Shown: one piece after another, positions 45,363-59,531 of the stretch | How positions within the stretch are numbered: the first letter of the stretch is position 1 | Layout of the letters: every line of letters begins with the position of its first letter | Assembly (NCBI RefSeq): GCF_020099395.1 | Contig: NZ_CP083590.1 | Span: forward strand, 3,720,001 to 3,784,000 | Origin: Streptomyces mobaraensis | GTDB lineage: Bacteria > Actinomycetota > Actinomycetes > Streptomycetales > Streptomycetaceae | Reading direction: 5' to 3' | Length of the DNA stretch: 64,000 bases | Program-made: the position numbers and the translations under genes | The notes under the pieces: model-generated | Database searches by the model: none | Seen by the model: the letters and a program-made list of their open reading frames with translations, nothing else | Told to the model about the DNA's origin: nothing

Positions 45363-46238
45363 ATGGAGCTCGGTCTCGTCGGTCTCGGCAAGATGGGCGG
45401 CAACATGCGCGAGCGCATCCGCCGCGCAGGCCACACCGTCATCGGATACGACCGCAATGCGGACCTCGCGGACGTCCACAGCCTCCAGGAGCTGGTGGAT
45501 TCCCTGAAGGGTCCCCGGGTCGTGTGGGTCATGGTCCCCGCCGGCGCGGCGACCCAGTCCACCATCGACGAGCTCGGCGAGCTGCTGTCGCCCGGCGACG
45601 TCGTCGTGGACGGCGGCAACTCCCGCTGGACGGACGACGAGAAGCATGCCGAGGAGCTGGCAGCCAAGGGCATCGGCTTCGTGGACTGCGGTGTCTCCGG
45701 CGGCGTCTGGGGCCTGGAGAACGGCTACGCGCTGATGTACGGCGGCGACGCCGAGCACGTCGCGAAGGTGCAGCCGGTCTTCGACGCGCTGAAGCCCGAG
45801 GGTGAGTTCGGCTCCGTGCACGCCGGCAAGGTCGGCGCGGGCCACTTCGCGAAGATGGTCCACAACGGCATCGAGTACGCCATGATGCAGGCGTTCGCCG
45901 AGGGCTGGGAGCTGCTGGAGGCGGTCGACTCCGTCACCGACGTGCGTGAGATCTTCCGTTCCTGGCAGGAGGGCACGGTCATCCGCTCCTGGCTGCTCGA
46001 CCTCGCCGTCAAGGCCCTGGATGACGACGAGCACCTCGACAAGCTGCGCGGCTACGCGTCCGACTCGGGCGAGGGCCGCTGGACGGTCGAGGCCGCCATC
46101 GACAACGCGGTCCCGCTCCCCGCGATCACCGCCTCCCTCTTCGCCCGCTTCGCGTCCCGCCAGGACGACTCGCCGCAGATGAAGATGATCGCCGCGCTGC
46201 GCAACCAGTTCGGCGGCCACGCGGTCGAGAGCAAGTAA
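45363..46238 (+). CDS. gnd: 6-phosphogluconate dehydrogenase, short decarboxylating type
   Basis: The 291-residue enzyme oxidatively decarboxylates 6-phosphogluconate to ribulose-5-phosphate. It has the cofactor loop [21 protein letters not shown], the substrate motif [14 protein letters not shown] and the catalytic KMVHNGIEY. It is the shorter, about 300-residue form. An Asp after the second strand (GYDRNAD) suggests NAD+ preference, an inference. The ATG at 45363 follows GAGGA. Location between dnaN and recF is conserved in actinomycetes. Confidence 0.93.
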   Translation: MELGLVGLGKMGGNMRERIRRAGHTVIGYDRNADLADVHSLQELVDSLKGPRVVWVMVPAGAATQSTIDELGELLSPGDVVVDGGNSRWTDDEKHAEELAAKGIGFVDCGVSGGVWGLENGYALMYGGDAEHVAKVQPVFDALKPEGEFGSVHAGKVGAGHFAKMVHNGIEYAMMQAFAEGWELLEAVDSVTDVREIFRSWQEGTVIRSWLLDLAVKALDDDEHLDKLRGYASDSGEGRWTVEAAIDNAVPLPAITASLFARFASRQDDSPQMKMIAALRNQFGGHAVESK

Positions 46239-46273
46239 CACCCCACGCGAATCAGGAGGCTCGGCGCGCACTC

Positions 46274-47407
46274 ATGCACGTTTCGCATCTCTCGCTCGCC
46301 GACTTCCGCTCGTACGCCCGGGTCGAGGTCCCGCTCGACCCGGGCGTCACGGCTTTCGTGGGACCCAACGGCCAGGGCAAGACCAACCTCGTCGAGGCGG
46401 TCGGCTATCTGGCGACCCTCGGCAGCCACCGCGTCTCCTCGGACGCCCCGCTGGTCCGCCTCGGCGCGGACCGGGCGTTCATCCGCGCCGCCGTCGTCCA
46501 GGGCGAGCGGCAGCAGCTGATCGAGCTGGAGCTCAATCCGGGCAAGGCCAACCGGGCCAGGATCAACCGCTCGTCCCAGGTCCGGCCCCGGGACGTGCTG
46601 GGCATCGTGCGCACGGTGCTGTTCGCCCCCGAGGACCTGGCCCTGGTCAAGGGCGACCCCGGGGAGCGCCGCCGGTTCCTCGACGAGCTGGTCACCGCCC
46701 GGTCCCCGCGGATGGCGGGCGTGCGCTCGGACTACGAGCGCGTCCTGAAGCAGCGCAACACCCTGCTGAAGTCCGCCGTGCTGGCCCGCCGGCACGCCGG
46801 CCGGACGATGGACGTCTCCACCCTGGACATCTGGGACCAGCACCTGGCCCGCGCCGGCGCCGAACTGCTGGCGCACCGGCTGGACCTGATCGCCGCGCTG
46901 CTGCCGCTGGCCGACGCGGCGTACGAGCGGCTGGCGCCGGGCGGCGGCCCGCTCGCCTTCGACTACCGCGGCCCGGTCGGAGCCGGCGGGCCGGACGGCG
47001 CGCGCACCCGCGAGGAGCTGTACGAGGTGCTGCTGACCGCGCTGGGCGAGGCGCGCAAGCAGGAGATGGAGCGCGGGGTGACCCTCGTCGGCCCGCACCG
47101 CGACGACCTCGTGCTGCGGCTGGGGCAGCTGCCCGCCAAGGGGTACGCGAGCCACGGCGAGTCCTGGTCGTACGCGCTGGCGCTGCGCCTGGCCTCGTAC
47201 GAGCTGCTCAAGGCGGAGGGCAACGAGCCGGTGCTCGTCCTCGACGACGTCTTCGCCGAGCTGGACGCCCGCCGCCGGGAGCGGCTGGCGGAGCTGGTCG
47301 CCGGCGGCGAGCAGGTGCTGGTGACGGCCGCGGTGGACGACGACGTCCCGGGCGTCCTGACGGGCGCGCGGTACGCGGTCTCCGAGGGGACGGTCGAGCG
47401 GGTATGA
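46274..47407 (+). CDS. recF: DNA replication and repair protein RecF
   Basis: The 377-residue SMC-like ABC ATPase has Walker A GPNGQGKT (30-37) and a C-terminal Walker B/D-loop [19 protein letters not shown]. It loads RecA with RecOR at single-strand gaps. It overlaps the next gene by 4 bp (ATGA). Confidence 0.96.
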   Translation: MHVSHLSLADFRSYARVEVPLDPGVTAFVGPNGQGKTNLVEAVGYLATLGSHRVSSDAPLVRLGADRAFIRAAVVQGERQQLIELELNPGKANRARINRSSQVRPRDVLGIVRTVLFAPEDLALVKGDPGERRRFLDELVTARSPRMAGVRSDYERVLKQRNTLLKSAVLARRHAGRTMDVSTLDIWDQHLARAGAELLAHRLDLIAALLPLADAAYERLAPGGGPLAFDYRGPVGAGGPDGARTREELYEVLLTALGEARKQEMERGVTLVGPHRDDLVLRLGQLPAKGYASHGESWSYALALRLASYELLKAEGNEPVLVLDDVFAELDARRRERLAELVAGGEQVLVTAAVDDDVPGVLTGARYAVSEGTVERV

Positions 47408-47967
47408 CCGAGCACTCCCCTCTGACCGGGCACTCCCCGGCACAGCAGTCCCCGGCGCGCAGGGTCCCGGAGCCGTCCGGGGTGGACCTGGCGCGGGTCG
47501 CGCTGCGCGCGGCCAAGGAGCAGGCGCGGGCGCGGGGCGCGGCCGTGCAGCAGAAAAAGCAGGCGCGCCGCGGCGGCCTGCGCTCCGGCGCGCGTGCCGA
47601 CGGCCGCGACCCGCTGCCGCTGGGCGCGGCCATCAACCGCCTGATCACCGAGCGCGGCTGGGAGACGCCCGCGGCGGTCGGCGGGGTGACCGGCCGCTGG
47701 CCGCAGATCGTCGGCGAGAACGTGGCGCTGCACTGCGAGCCGCAGGGTTACGACGAGGACGCGCGGGTGCTGACCGTGCGGTGCGACTCGACGACGTGGG
47801 CGACCCAGCTCCGGCTGCTGGCCCCGACGCTGGTGGCCCGGCTCAACGACGACCTGGGCCAGGGCACCGTCCGGCTGATCAAGGTGCTGGGCCCGGGCGG
47901 GCCGTCGCGCCGGTACGGTGCGCTGCGCGCGCCGGGGAGCACGGGACCGGGCGACACCTACGGGTGA
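47404..47967 (+). CDS. DUF721 (DciA-type) protein
   Basis: The 187-residue protein has a low-complexity, Ala/Arg-rich N-terminus and a C-terminal DUF721 domain ([34 protein letters not shown]). DciA proteins with this domain recruit or load DnaB in bacteria lacking DnaC/DnaI. Coupling to recF and the gyrB neighbour fit a replication role, as in mycobacteria. Confidence 0.88.
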   Translation: MTEHSPLTGHSPAQQSPARRVPEPSGVDLARVALRAAKEQARARGAAVQQKKQARRGGLRSGARADGRDPLPLGAAINRLITERGWETPAAVGGVTGRWPQIVGENVALHCEPQGYDEDARVLTVRCDSTTWATQLRLLAPTLVARLNDDLGQGTVRLIKVLGPGGPSRRYGALRAPGSTGPGDTYG

Positions 47968-50378
<2,411 letters not shown>

Positions 50379-50424
50379 GTCGGCCTGCACGAACAGCCGC
50401 GGCTCGAAAGGACTTTGAACACCA

Positions 50425-53058
<2,634 letters not shown>

Positions 53059-53061
53059 GTC

Positions 53062-53805
53062 GTGAGTCGAGCCACGGGCACCGCGGCAAGCGGTGCGGAC
53101 GCCAAGCGACGCGGTGCCGGTGCTTCGTCGAGCACCGCGGTCGGCAAGGACGGTGCCCGTGGCGCCGGCGCGGACGGGGCAGACTCCCCGGGTGGGAGCG
53201 ACACCACCGCCGCCGACAGGGGGGACTCCATGACGGAGACCAAGGGCCCGAAGCCGTACCACCCGCCGAAGGCCTACGAGCCGCCGGCCGAGCGCACCGC
53301 GTCCAAGGCCGGCAAGGGCGCCGGGGGCGCCGCCAAGGGGGGCACCAAGAGCATGAGCAAGCCCGCGGGGACCGCCACCGCCCCGTCCGCGTCCCGGCAG
53401 GTGCCCGCCCAGGCGGCGCCGGCCGCCGCGGCGCCCCGCACCCGCTCCGCGCGGCTGCGGGTGGCCAAGGCCGACCCGTGGTCGGTGATGAAGGTCAGCT
53501 TCCTGCTGTCGCTCGCCCTGGCCGTCTGCACGATCGTGGCGGTCACGGTGCTGTGGCTGGTCCTGGACGCCATGGGGGTCTTCTCCGCCGTCGGCGGCAC
53601 CATCAGCGACGCCACCTCGGGGGAGGGCGGCGGCTTCGACCTCCAGTCGTTCCTGTCGCTGCCGCGCGTCCTGATGTTCACCGTCGTGATCGCGGTCATC
53701 GAGGTGGTCCTGGCGACCGCCCTGGCGACCCTCATCGCCTTCGTCTACAACCTCTCGGCGTCCTTCGTCGGCGGCGTCGAGCTGACCCTCGCCGAGGACG
53801 AATAG
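53062..53805 (+). CDS. DUF3566 transmembrane protein
   Basis: The 247-residue protein has a long disordered Ala/Gly/Lys-rich N-terminus (about 130 residues) followed by a DUF3566 module with two membrane helices (MKVSFLLSLALAVCTIVAVT and VLMFTVVIAVIEVVLATALA). It starts 3 bp after gyrA with GTG. Its mycobacterial counterpart occupies the same place. The function is unknown. Confidence 0.87.
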   Translation: MSRATGTAASGADAKRRGAGASSSTAVGKDGARGAGADGADSPGGSDTTAADRGDSMTETKGPKPYHPPKAYEPPAERTASKAGKGAGGAAKGGTKSMSKPAGTATAPSASRQVPAQAAPAAAAPRTRSARLRVAKADPWSVMKVSFLLSLALAVCTIVAVTVLWLVLDAMGVFSAVGGTISDATSGEGGGFDLQSFLSLPRVLMFTVVIAVIEVVLATALATLIAFVYNLSASFVGGVELTLAEDE

Positions 53806-53889
53806 CCCTCGCGGAACGGCCCGCCGGGGTGGGGAGGCCGGGCGATTTTGGGACTGGGCCCCAAGTGCGCTAATCTTTCGGTGCAGCGC

Positions 53890-53963
53890 GGGGCTATAGC
53901 TCAGACGGTTAGAGCGCTTCCCTGATAAGGAAGAGGCCACAGGTTCAAGTCCTGTTAGCCCCA
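53890..53963 (+). tRNA. tRNA-Ile (GAT)
   Basis: A 74-nt cloverleaf with acceptor stem GGGGCTA/TAGCCCC, anticodon loop CTGATAA (GAT) and T-arm ACAGG-TTCAAGT-CCTGT. CCA is not encoded. It lies downstream of gyrA as in mycobacteria. Confidence 0.97.
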
Positions 53964-53968
53964 CCGGC

Positions 53969-54012
53969 CCGATCGGCCCGGACGGAGAGAAATCTCCGGC
54001 CGGGCCGATCGG
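53969..54012 (+). terminator. Terminator after tRNA-Ile
   Basis: The 13-bp arms CCGATCGGCCCGG/CCGGGCCGATCGG enclose an inner CGGAGA-GAAA-TCTCCG hairpin, followed by CTTTT. Confidence 0.88.
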
Positions 54013-54146
54013 CTTTTCCGGACAAGTCGTCCACGAGCGCCGGGGCGGTCCGACAAAGGTCCGATACAGGTCACCGATCGGTATCGGCCGGTGTGTATCA
54101 TCGGCCACCAGAGTCCCCTTACGTCAAGGAAAGACGAGGTCGCGCG

Positions 54147-54281
54147 GTGAAGAAGCTGCTCCTGGTCGCACTGGCCGCCATCGGCGGGCTCCTCGTGTAC
54201 CGCCAGATCCAGGCGGATCGCGCCGAGCAGGATCTGTGGACGGAGGCGACCGACTCCGTGCCCGCAGGTTCGGGTGTGTGA
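54147..54281 (+). CDS. DLW-39 family small protein
   Basis: The 44-residue protein opens MKKLLLVALAAIGGLLVYR from a GTG, has one hydrophobic helix and contains the eponymous Asp-Leu-Trp (AEQDLWTEATD). This actinobacterial micro-protein is conserved next to the tRNA-Ile/gyrA locus; its function is unknown. GAGGT lies six bases upstream of the start. A terminator follows. Confidence 0.9.
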   Translation: MKKLLLVALAAIGGLLVYRQIQADRAEQDLWTEATDSVPAGSGV

Positions 54282-54298
54282 GACGACGAGTTCTACGC

Positions 54299-54330
54299 GG
54301 AGCCCCGGCCGGTACGACGGCCGGGGCTCC
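54299..54330 (+). terminator. Terminator after the DLW-39 gene
   Basis: A perfect 13-bp stem (GGAGCCCCGGCCG) with a 6-nt loop is followed by GTTGTTTT. Confidence 0.88.
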
Positions 54331-54396
54331 GTTGTTTTCACCACCACCCCAATTCGCTAACGCGAATAAAATGATTGCAGTTGTGAAGTGCCCGGA

Positions 54397-55566
54397 TCAG
54401 GTGCGGGAGAGGGCCCAGACCCCCACCGCGAGGCACAGCAACGCCAGCACCAGCACCACGGCGGCCGTGGAGTGTGACGGCGGCGCCGGCCGCCGGGGGC
54501 GCGCGCGGCGGCGTACACGGCCGTCGGGGGCCGCCGTCAGGGGGAGTACGACGGGCTGCGGGGGCGTGGGCGGCATCGGGGGCGGTGCGGGCCGCGGTGG
54601 GGCGCCCAAGGGGCCGTGAGGGGGCGCCGGCTCGTGGGCCGCAAGGGTCCCAGGACGCACAGGGGTCTCAGGGCGCTCAGGGCCTTCGGGGCCGAAGCCG
54701 GGAGGCAGCGGACCGATCTGGTCGAAGACCTCGACCGGCTCCTCCCCGGCGACCGGCGGGGGCAGCAGCGGCACGGCCGCGGCCAGGGCCGTACGGGCCT
54801 CGGCGGCGCTCCGGAAGCGCAGCACCGGGTCGGGGACCAGCAGCCGGGCCAGGACGTCCCACAGCGCCGCCGGGACCTCGTCCGGGGCCGGCGGCACGGA
54901 TGGCGCGCCCTCGGTGAGGAACCGGCCGACGAGGGCGCCGGCGTCCGGTTTCCGCCCGGTCAGCAGATACAGCGCGACCAGTCCGACGGCGAACAGATCG
55001 GCGGGGAAGTCCGGTTCCTCACCCGCCATTTGCTCGGGCGCGAAGTAACCCGGCGTTCCCATCACATAGTTGGTCTCGGTGAGCCGCGGTTCGCCCTTCC
55101 GCATCGCACAGCCGAAATCGGAGAGCCGTAAATGCGGGGGACCGGTCCCGGTCGCCTCCAAAAGCAGATTCGCGGGTTTGATGTCCCGGTGCACCACGCC
55201 TTCCGCGTGCACCGCGGTGAGCGCGTCCAGCAACTGGTCCAGCAGCGCGCAGCAGAATCGCGCGGGCAACGGCCCGTAGTCGCCGATCAGATGGGCGACT
55301 GAGCCGCCGTGCACCACGTCCATGGTGAACAGCACCCGGTCGTCGTCGGCGCCCCAGCTGATCGGGGCCAGCACATGCGGATGGTCGATGCGCAGCGCCT
55401 GCTCGCGGACGAAGCGCAGCAGCAGGGTGTGGGCGTGGCTCTGCTTGAGCACCTTCGCCGCCGCGTACCGCCGCCGTACCCGGTCCCAGACCCGCCAGAC
55501 CTCCCCCACCCCACCGCGTCCGATGGGGTCCACCAGCTCGTAGCGCCCGGCGAGGACCTCCCCCAT
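54397..55566 (-). CDS. Tail-anchored serine/threonine protein kinase
   Basis: The 389-residue Hanks-type kinase has an intact catalytic core: Gly-rich loop IGRGGVGEVW, ATP-binding Lys38, HRDIKPAN with Asp128, DFG at 150-152 and the activation loop TETNYVMGTPGYFAPEQ. A Pro-rich linker leads to a single membrane helix at the very C-terminus (AAVVLVLALLCLAVGVWAL), leaving no external sensor domain. It is 9 bp downstream of an HTH gene on the same strand, suggesting an operon and perhaps kinase-regulator coupling. Confidence 0.93.
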   Translation of the reverse strand: MGEVLAGRYELVDPIGRGGVGEVWRVWDRVRRRYAAAKVLKQSHAHTLLLRFVREQALRIDHPHVLAPISWGADDDRVLFTMDVVHGGSVAHLIGDYGPLPARFCCALLDQLLDALTAVHAEGVVHRDIKPANLLLEATGTGPPHLRLSDFGCAMRKGEPRLTETNYVMGTPGYFAPEQMAGEEPDFPADLFAVGLVALYLLTGRKPDAGALVGRFLTEGAPSVPPAPDEVPAALWDVLARLLVPDPVLRFRSAAEARTALAAAVPLLPPPVAGEEPVEVFDQIGPLPPGFGPEGPERPETPVRPGTLAAHEPAPPHGPLGAPPRPAPPPMPPTPPQPVVLPLTAAPDGRVRRRARPRRPAPPSHSTAAVVLVLALLCLAVGVWALSRT

Positions 55567-55575
55567 CGCGGCGGA

Positions 55576-56121
55576 TCAGCTCTGGTGGGCCTCGTAGTGG
55601 GCGACCGCCTCTGCGGTCCGGCCGGCGCCGTAGACGCGCAGGAACTCGGCCAGTTCGGGGTGGGTGGGGGCGAGCGTGCCGGCCGCCTCGATGATGTCGC
55701 CGGCGGCGGCCACCGAGCGCAGCAGCGACTGGATCTCGCGCACCACCCGCTTGACGGTCGGGGCGCCGCTGCTGGCCGTGGTCTGCGTGGAGTTGAGGAC
55801 AGAGCCGCCGGAGCTCCGCTTGACCTCCTCCATCCGCTCCGCGGCCTCCGCGGCGCTCACACTGCCGTCGGCCACCTGGTGGGAGAGCTCCTGGAGGGCC
55901 TGGACGCGCTGTACCACCGCCGGGTTGCCGATCTTCGCCCGCTGACCGCTCATCAACTGCGAGAGCATGGGCGCCGAAAGGCCCAGTACGGAGGCCAGCC
56001 GGGCCTGGTTGAGACCGAGATCGTCGATCAGCCGGCGGAAGAGCGCCCCCAGCGGCTCCCCGTACCAGCTCCGCTGCAGCTCTCGTGCGCGGGCGGTGGC
56101 TTCCTGCTGTGCTGCGTCCAT
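55576..56121 (-). CDS. Helix-turn-helix DNA-binding protein paired with the kinase
   Basis: The 181-residue protein has a Cro/CI-type helix-turn-helix in residues 25-65 (LNQARLASVLGLSAPMLSQL). A Ser/Thr-rich linker (SSGGSVLNSTQTTASSG) and a C-terminal helical domain (LLRSVAAAGDIIEAAGTLAP) follow. The linker offers several candidate phosphorylation sites for the adjacent kinase, an inference. The target genes are unknown. Confidence 0.82.
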   Translation of the reverse strand: MDAAQQEATARARELQRSWYGEPLGALFRRLIDDLGLNQARLASVLGLSAPMLSQLMSGQRAKIGNPAVVQRVQALQELSHQVADGSVSAAEAAERMEEVKRSSGGSVLNSTQTTASSGAPTVKRVVREIQSLLRSVAAAGDIIEAAGTLAPTHPELAEFLRVYGAGRTAEAVAHYEAHQS

Positions 56122-56238
56122 CTCGCTCTCCCCTTCGCTTCGCTGCCGCGAATCTTGCGGTGCATCCTACGGAGAGTGGCGGGACGCGGCGATACCTGGT
56201 CGGCCCTGCTGCCGGCACCGGGTACCCTGGTGCTCCGA

Positions 56239-56311
56239 GGGGCCTTAGCTCAGTTGGTAGAGCGCTGTCTTTGCATGGCAGATGTCAGGGGTTCGACTCC
56301 CCTAGGCTCCA
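56239..56311 (+). tRNA. tRNA-Ala (TGC)
   Basis: A 73-nt cloverleaf with acceptor GGGGCCT/AGGCTCC (one G-U), D-arm AGCTCAGTTGGTAGAGC, anticodon loop TTTGCAT (TGC) and T-loop GTTCGAC. CCA is not encoded. Confidence 0.97.
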
Positions 56312-56314
56312 CGC

Positions 56315-56357
56315 AAAATCCCCTCCGACCTGCGTCGACGCGGTCGGAGGGGATTTT
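56315..56357. terminator. Terminator after tRNA-Ala
   Basis: The 16-bp perfect arms AAAATCCCCTCCGACC and complement are followed by TTTTTT. It can also serve the convergent DUF5324 gene. Confidence 0.93.
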
Positions 56358-56393
56358 TTGACGTCCGGGGCGGGGCCGGGGGCCGGTGCCTCG

Positions 56394-56430
56394 GGAGGGG
56401 TCGTCCTCCTTAGGAGGGGTCGTCCTCCTT
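56394..56430. repeat. 18-bp tandem repeat at the DUF5324 stop
   Basis: GGAGGGGTCGTCCTCCTT occurs at 56394-56411 and 56413-56430, a 19-bp period. One copy codes for the protein's last residues; the other is beyond the stop. Confidence 0.8.
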
Positions 56431-57096
56431 CTTCCCGTCACCCGCCCGGTCCTCGGTGGCCTTCTCGTCCTCGGCGGACGCCGCTTCCGCCTCGGCCTGC
56501 TTGGCCTGGACCTCCGGGTCGAGGGGGGAGCGGTCGCCGCTGCCGTCGACGGAGGTGAGGTGGGGGCGGTCGGCGATCTCGGTGGCGGCCGGGGGCTCGA
56601 CCAGCCAGTCCGGGTTGGCCTGCTTGTCCCACCACCGCCAGGCCGCGACGGCGCCGCCCACCAGCAGGCCCGCGAAGGCCAGCCGCTTCGCCACCCGGCC
56701 GGCCCGGCCGCGGCGGGAGCGCTTGCGGCCCAGGCGCTCCACGTCCTGCGCCGGGACCTGGCCGCGCAGCACGGCGAGCGCGGCGGTGCCGCGGGAGACG
56801 GCCTCGTCGCGGACCGGTTCGGCGGCGGCGCGGGCCCGGGCGGCGGCCTGGTTGACCTTGGGCGGCAGCACCTCGAGGGCGTGATCGATCCGGGGCTGCA
56901 GGTGCGCGTCGTACTGGGAGCGCGCCTGGTGGGCGGCCTCGGCCACCTTGGGGGCGAGCCGGACGCGGGCTTCGTGCGCATAGTGCACGGCGGCGTCCTT
57001 GGCCGTGCCGGCGTAGGGCGCCACCACTTCGGCCGCGTGGCGCACGCTGTCCTTGGCGGTGCTGGTCGCGGCGCGCACGCTGTCCTTGCGGGTCAC
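56410..57096 (-). CDS. DUF5324-family membrane protein
   Basis: The 228-residue protein has a helical, Ala-rich N-terminal half (RAATSTAKDSVRHAAEVV repeats reminiscent of apolipoprotein-like amphipathic helices), one membrane helix (AKRLAFAGLLVGGAVAAWRWW) and an acidic tail. The family is found mainly in streptomycetes and is uncharacterised. It is divergent from the cyclophilin gene. Confidence 0.82.
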   Translation of the reverse strand: MTRKDSVRAATSTAKDSVRHAAEVVAPYAGTAKDAAVHYAHEARVRLAPKVAEAAHQARSQYDAHLQPRIDHALEVLPPKVNQAAARARAAAEPVRDEAVSRGTAALAVLRGQVPAQDVERLGRKRSRRGRAGRVAKRLAFAGLLVGGAVAAWRWWDKQANPDWLVEPPAATEIADRPHLTSVDGSGDRSPLDPEVQAKQAEAEAASAEDEKATEDRAGDGKKEDDPS

Positions 57097-57323
57097 GAGA
57101 ACCTCCTCCTCGGTGGCGTACTGGACTGTCGCCTTTCCACCCAGTGGGAAATCATGCCTGTCCAGGGGCGGTCCGGCAGGTTCGGAGGGGCATCCGGGTC
57201 AACGGGCCTCCGGCTCGACAATGCCATGGTTCGCCGCCGCGCGCGGGGCTTTGGGCGTTACTCGCCGGACCCCGGTCCGTGCGAGGATCGGTGGCTGTCA
57301 GTGCAGACTATGGAAGGTAGATC

Positions 57324-57851
57324 GTGGCCGAGCAGCTCTACGCGACCCTGAAGACCAACCAGGGGGACATCGAGATCCGGCTCCTGCCGAATCACGCCCC
57401 GACGACGGTCAAGAACTTCGTCGAGCTCGCGAAGGGCGAGCGCGAGTGGGTCCACCCGGCGACCGGAAAGAAGTCCACGGACAAGCTGTACGACGGCACG
57501 GTGTTCCACCGCGTCATCAGCGGCTTCATGATCCAGGGCGGTGACCCGCTGGGCAACGGCACCGGCGGTCCGGGGTACGAGTTCAAGGACGAGTTCCACC
57601 CCGACCTGGCGTTCAACAAGCCGTACCTGCTGGCCATGGCCAACGCCGGCCCGGGCACCAACGGCTCGCAGTTCTTCATCACCGTGTCCCCGACCGCTTG
57701 GCTGACCGGCAAGCACACCATCTTCGGCGAGGTCAGCAACGACGCGAGCAGGAAGGTCGTGGACGCCATCGCGGGCACCCAGACCAACCCGCGCACCGAC
57801 CGTCCGGTGAACGACATCGTCATCGAGAGCGTCGTGATCGAGTCCCGCTGA
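57324..57851 (+). CDS. ppiA: Peptidyl-prolyl cis-trans isomerase (cyclophilin)
   Basis: The 175-residue cytosolic cyclophilin contains YDGTVFHRVISGFMIQGGDP, ANAGPGTNGSQFFITV and the Trp-containing WLTGKHTIFGEV. It isomerises X-Pro bonds. It starts with GTG at 57324; no signal peptide is present. A hairpin follows the gene. Confidence 0.96.
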   Translation: MAEQLYATLKTNQGDIEIRLLPNHAPTTVKNFVELAKGEREWVHPATGKKSTDKLYDGTVFHRVISGFMIQGGDPLGNGTGGPGYEFKDEFHPDLAFNKPYLLAMANAGPGTNGSQFFITVSPTAWLTGKHTIFGEVSNDASRKVVDAIAGTQTNPRTDRPVNDIVIESVVIESR

Positions 57852-57880
57852 GGACCGTTCGCGTACGCGGGGAACCCGGC

Positions 57881-57909
57881 GCCCCGCCCGTCCGTAAGAC
57901 GGGCGGGGC
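57881..57909 (+). terminator. Terminator of ppiA
   Basis: The 12-bp perfect stem GCCCCGCCCGTC with a 5-nt loop. Confidence 0.75.
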
Positions 57910-57960
57910 CCTGCTCGGCAACGGCGGTGCCCGGGACCGCCACAGGGGCGAGGGGAGAGC

Positions 57961-58821
57961 ATGAACGACCAGGCCGTCTGCTGTTACCGGCATCCGGACC
58001 GCGAGACGGGCATCCGCTGTACGCGCTGCGAACGGCCGATCTGTCCCGACTGCATGGTCAACGCCTCGGTCGGCTTCCACTGCCCCGAGTGCTCGGGCGG
58101 CGGCTCCGGCCCCGGCCGGGGGGACGACCGGCAGGACACCGCCCCGCGTACGGCCGCGGGGTCCGTCGAACGTCCCGGTGACCCCTTTCTGGTGACCAAG
58201 GTGCTGCTCGGCATCAACCTCGCGATCTGGATCGCGGTGATGGTCAAGGGGCAGGACGTCGTCGGCACCCTGGAGCTGATCGGGCGCGACCCGTACCAGG
58301 ACGGCGAGGGCGTCGCCGAGGGCCAGTGGTACCGGCTGCTGACCTCGCTGTTCCTGCACGAGTCGGTGATGCACATCGGCTTCAACATGCTGTCGCTCTG
58401 GTGGCTGGGCCCCCCGCTGGAGGCCGCCTTCGGCCGGGCCCGGTACCTGGCGCTCTATCTGCTGTCGGGGCTCGGCGGCAGCGCGCTCACCTATCTGATG
58501 GTCGACCCGGGCGGGCGGTCGTACGGCGCCTCGGGCGCGATCTTCGGCCTGCTGGGTGCCACCGCCGTGCTGATGCGCCGGCTGAAGTACGACATGCGGC
58601 CGGTGATGGCGCTGCTCGTGCTCAACCTGATCTTCACCTTCACCTGGAACAACATCGCCAAGGAAGCGCACATCGGCGGCCTGGTGGTGGGTGCCCTGGT
58701 GGCGTACGGCATGGTGCACGCGCCCCGCGCGCGGCGGGCGCTGGTGCAGTGGCTGACCTGCGGGGCCGCGCTGGTGGCGATCCTGGTGACGGTGGTCGTC
58801 AGGACGGCCGAGCTGACCTAG
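57961..58821 (+). CDS. Rhomboid protease with N-terminal zinc-binding module
   Basis: The 286-residue protein starts with a cysteine/histidine module (Cys7, Cys8, His11, Cys20, Cys23, Cys28, Cys31, His40, Cys41, Cys44) like a B-box or zinc ribbon. The rhomboid core has six or more helices. The catalytic pair is Ser191 in YGASGAIFG and His237 in AHIGGLVVG. It would cleave transmembrane substrates inside the membrane. Substrates are unknown; the zinc module may select them. Confidence 0.92.
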   Translation: MNDQAVCCYRHPDRETGIRCTRCERPICPDCMVNASVGFHCPECSGGGSGPGRGDDRQDTAPRTAAGSVERPGDPFLVTKVLLGINLAIWIAVMVKGQDVVGTLELIGRDPYQDGEGVAEGQWYRLLTSLFLHESVMHIGFNMLSLWWLGPPLEAAFGRARYLALYLLSGLGGSALTYLMVDPGGRSYGASGAIFGLLGATAVLMRRLKYDMRPVMALLVLNLIFTFTWNNIAKEAHIGGLVVGALVAYGMVHAPRARRALVQWLTCGAALVAILVTVVVRTAELT

Positions 58822-59140
58822 GGGAGGCCCTCCGGGGCTCCGGCCCCGGACCGTCGCCCGCCCCCGTCACCCACATCAGTGCGCCGGGAGTTGTCCACAG
58901 CATCGGCCGACCGGTGTGCAGGACGGGGGGAAAGCCGCCTCCGGCCTGGGACGAACCGCCTCCGACCTGCGAGTATGACGACGGACGCCGATGTGGCCGA
59001 CGATCCACAGGGATCGCGAACAGTCACACCGGCGTCAACGCCGAGGAAGTTATCCACAGATCTTCTGAGTTTTTCCCCACTGTGGATGAGGGTGTGGATA
59101 ACCGGGTCGGACCGCTACTCCGGCCCCCCGCTCCGACCCG
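58822..59140. promoter_or_regulatory. Convergent spacer with a DnaA-box cluster
   Basis: The 319-bp gap lies between two convergent genes, so it should hold no promoter. It contains TTGTCCACA (58891-58899), TTATCCACA (59050-59058), reverse TTATCCACA (59093-59101) and reverse TCATCCACA (59081-59089). A weaker CGATCCACA lies near 59002. The two TTATCCACA copies form a 10-bp inverted repeat with a 34-bp spacer. Confidence 0.65.
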
Positions 59141-59395
59141 CTACTTCCACTGGGTGGAGACCACGAACCCCGCCGCGATGAAGCCGAAGCCGACCACGAT
59201 GTTCCAGTTGTGCAGGGACTCGATGGGCATGTCGCTGCCCGTCACGTAGAAGACGACGATCCACGCGAGCCCGATCAGGAACAGCGCCAGCATGAGCGGA
59301 GCCACCCACCGCCGCCCGCTGTTCAGCTTGATGCTCTGCTGCTTCGCCGGCGGAGGCGTGAAGTCTTCCTTCTTGCGGATCCGTGACTTCGGCAC
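59141..59395 (-). CDS. crgA: Cell division protein CrgA
   Basis: The 84-residue membrane protein has a basic N-terminus ([15 protein letters not shown]) and two helices ([35 protein letters not shown]). It restrains FtsZ ring assembly in aerial hyphae and coordinates septation in Streptomyces. The GTG at 59393-59395 has AGGAGAG upstream. It is divergent from a DUF881 gene. Confidence 0.96.
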   Translation of the reverse strand: MPKSRIRKKEDFTPPPAKQQSIKLNSGRRWVAPLMLALFLIGLAWIVVFYVTGSDMPIESLHNWNIVVGFGFIAAGFVVSTQWK

Positions 59396-59531
59396 GAGGA
59401 ACTCTCCTGTCGATGCGCTGCGTAACCGCGCTGGGGGTACAAGGGCTGGTCGGCCGCGTCGGGGAGCGCTTCCTCCCCCCGGGCGTCCGTTAGCGTAGTG
59501 CTTCAGCGGCGTCGGAGAGGACAAGGGTACG

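Noticed and set aside
53890..56311. Hidden rRNA operon around the Ile and Ala tRNAs
   Set aside because: These tRNAs often sit in rRNA spacers, but here they flank protein genes and no rRNA sequence is present.
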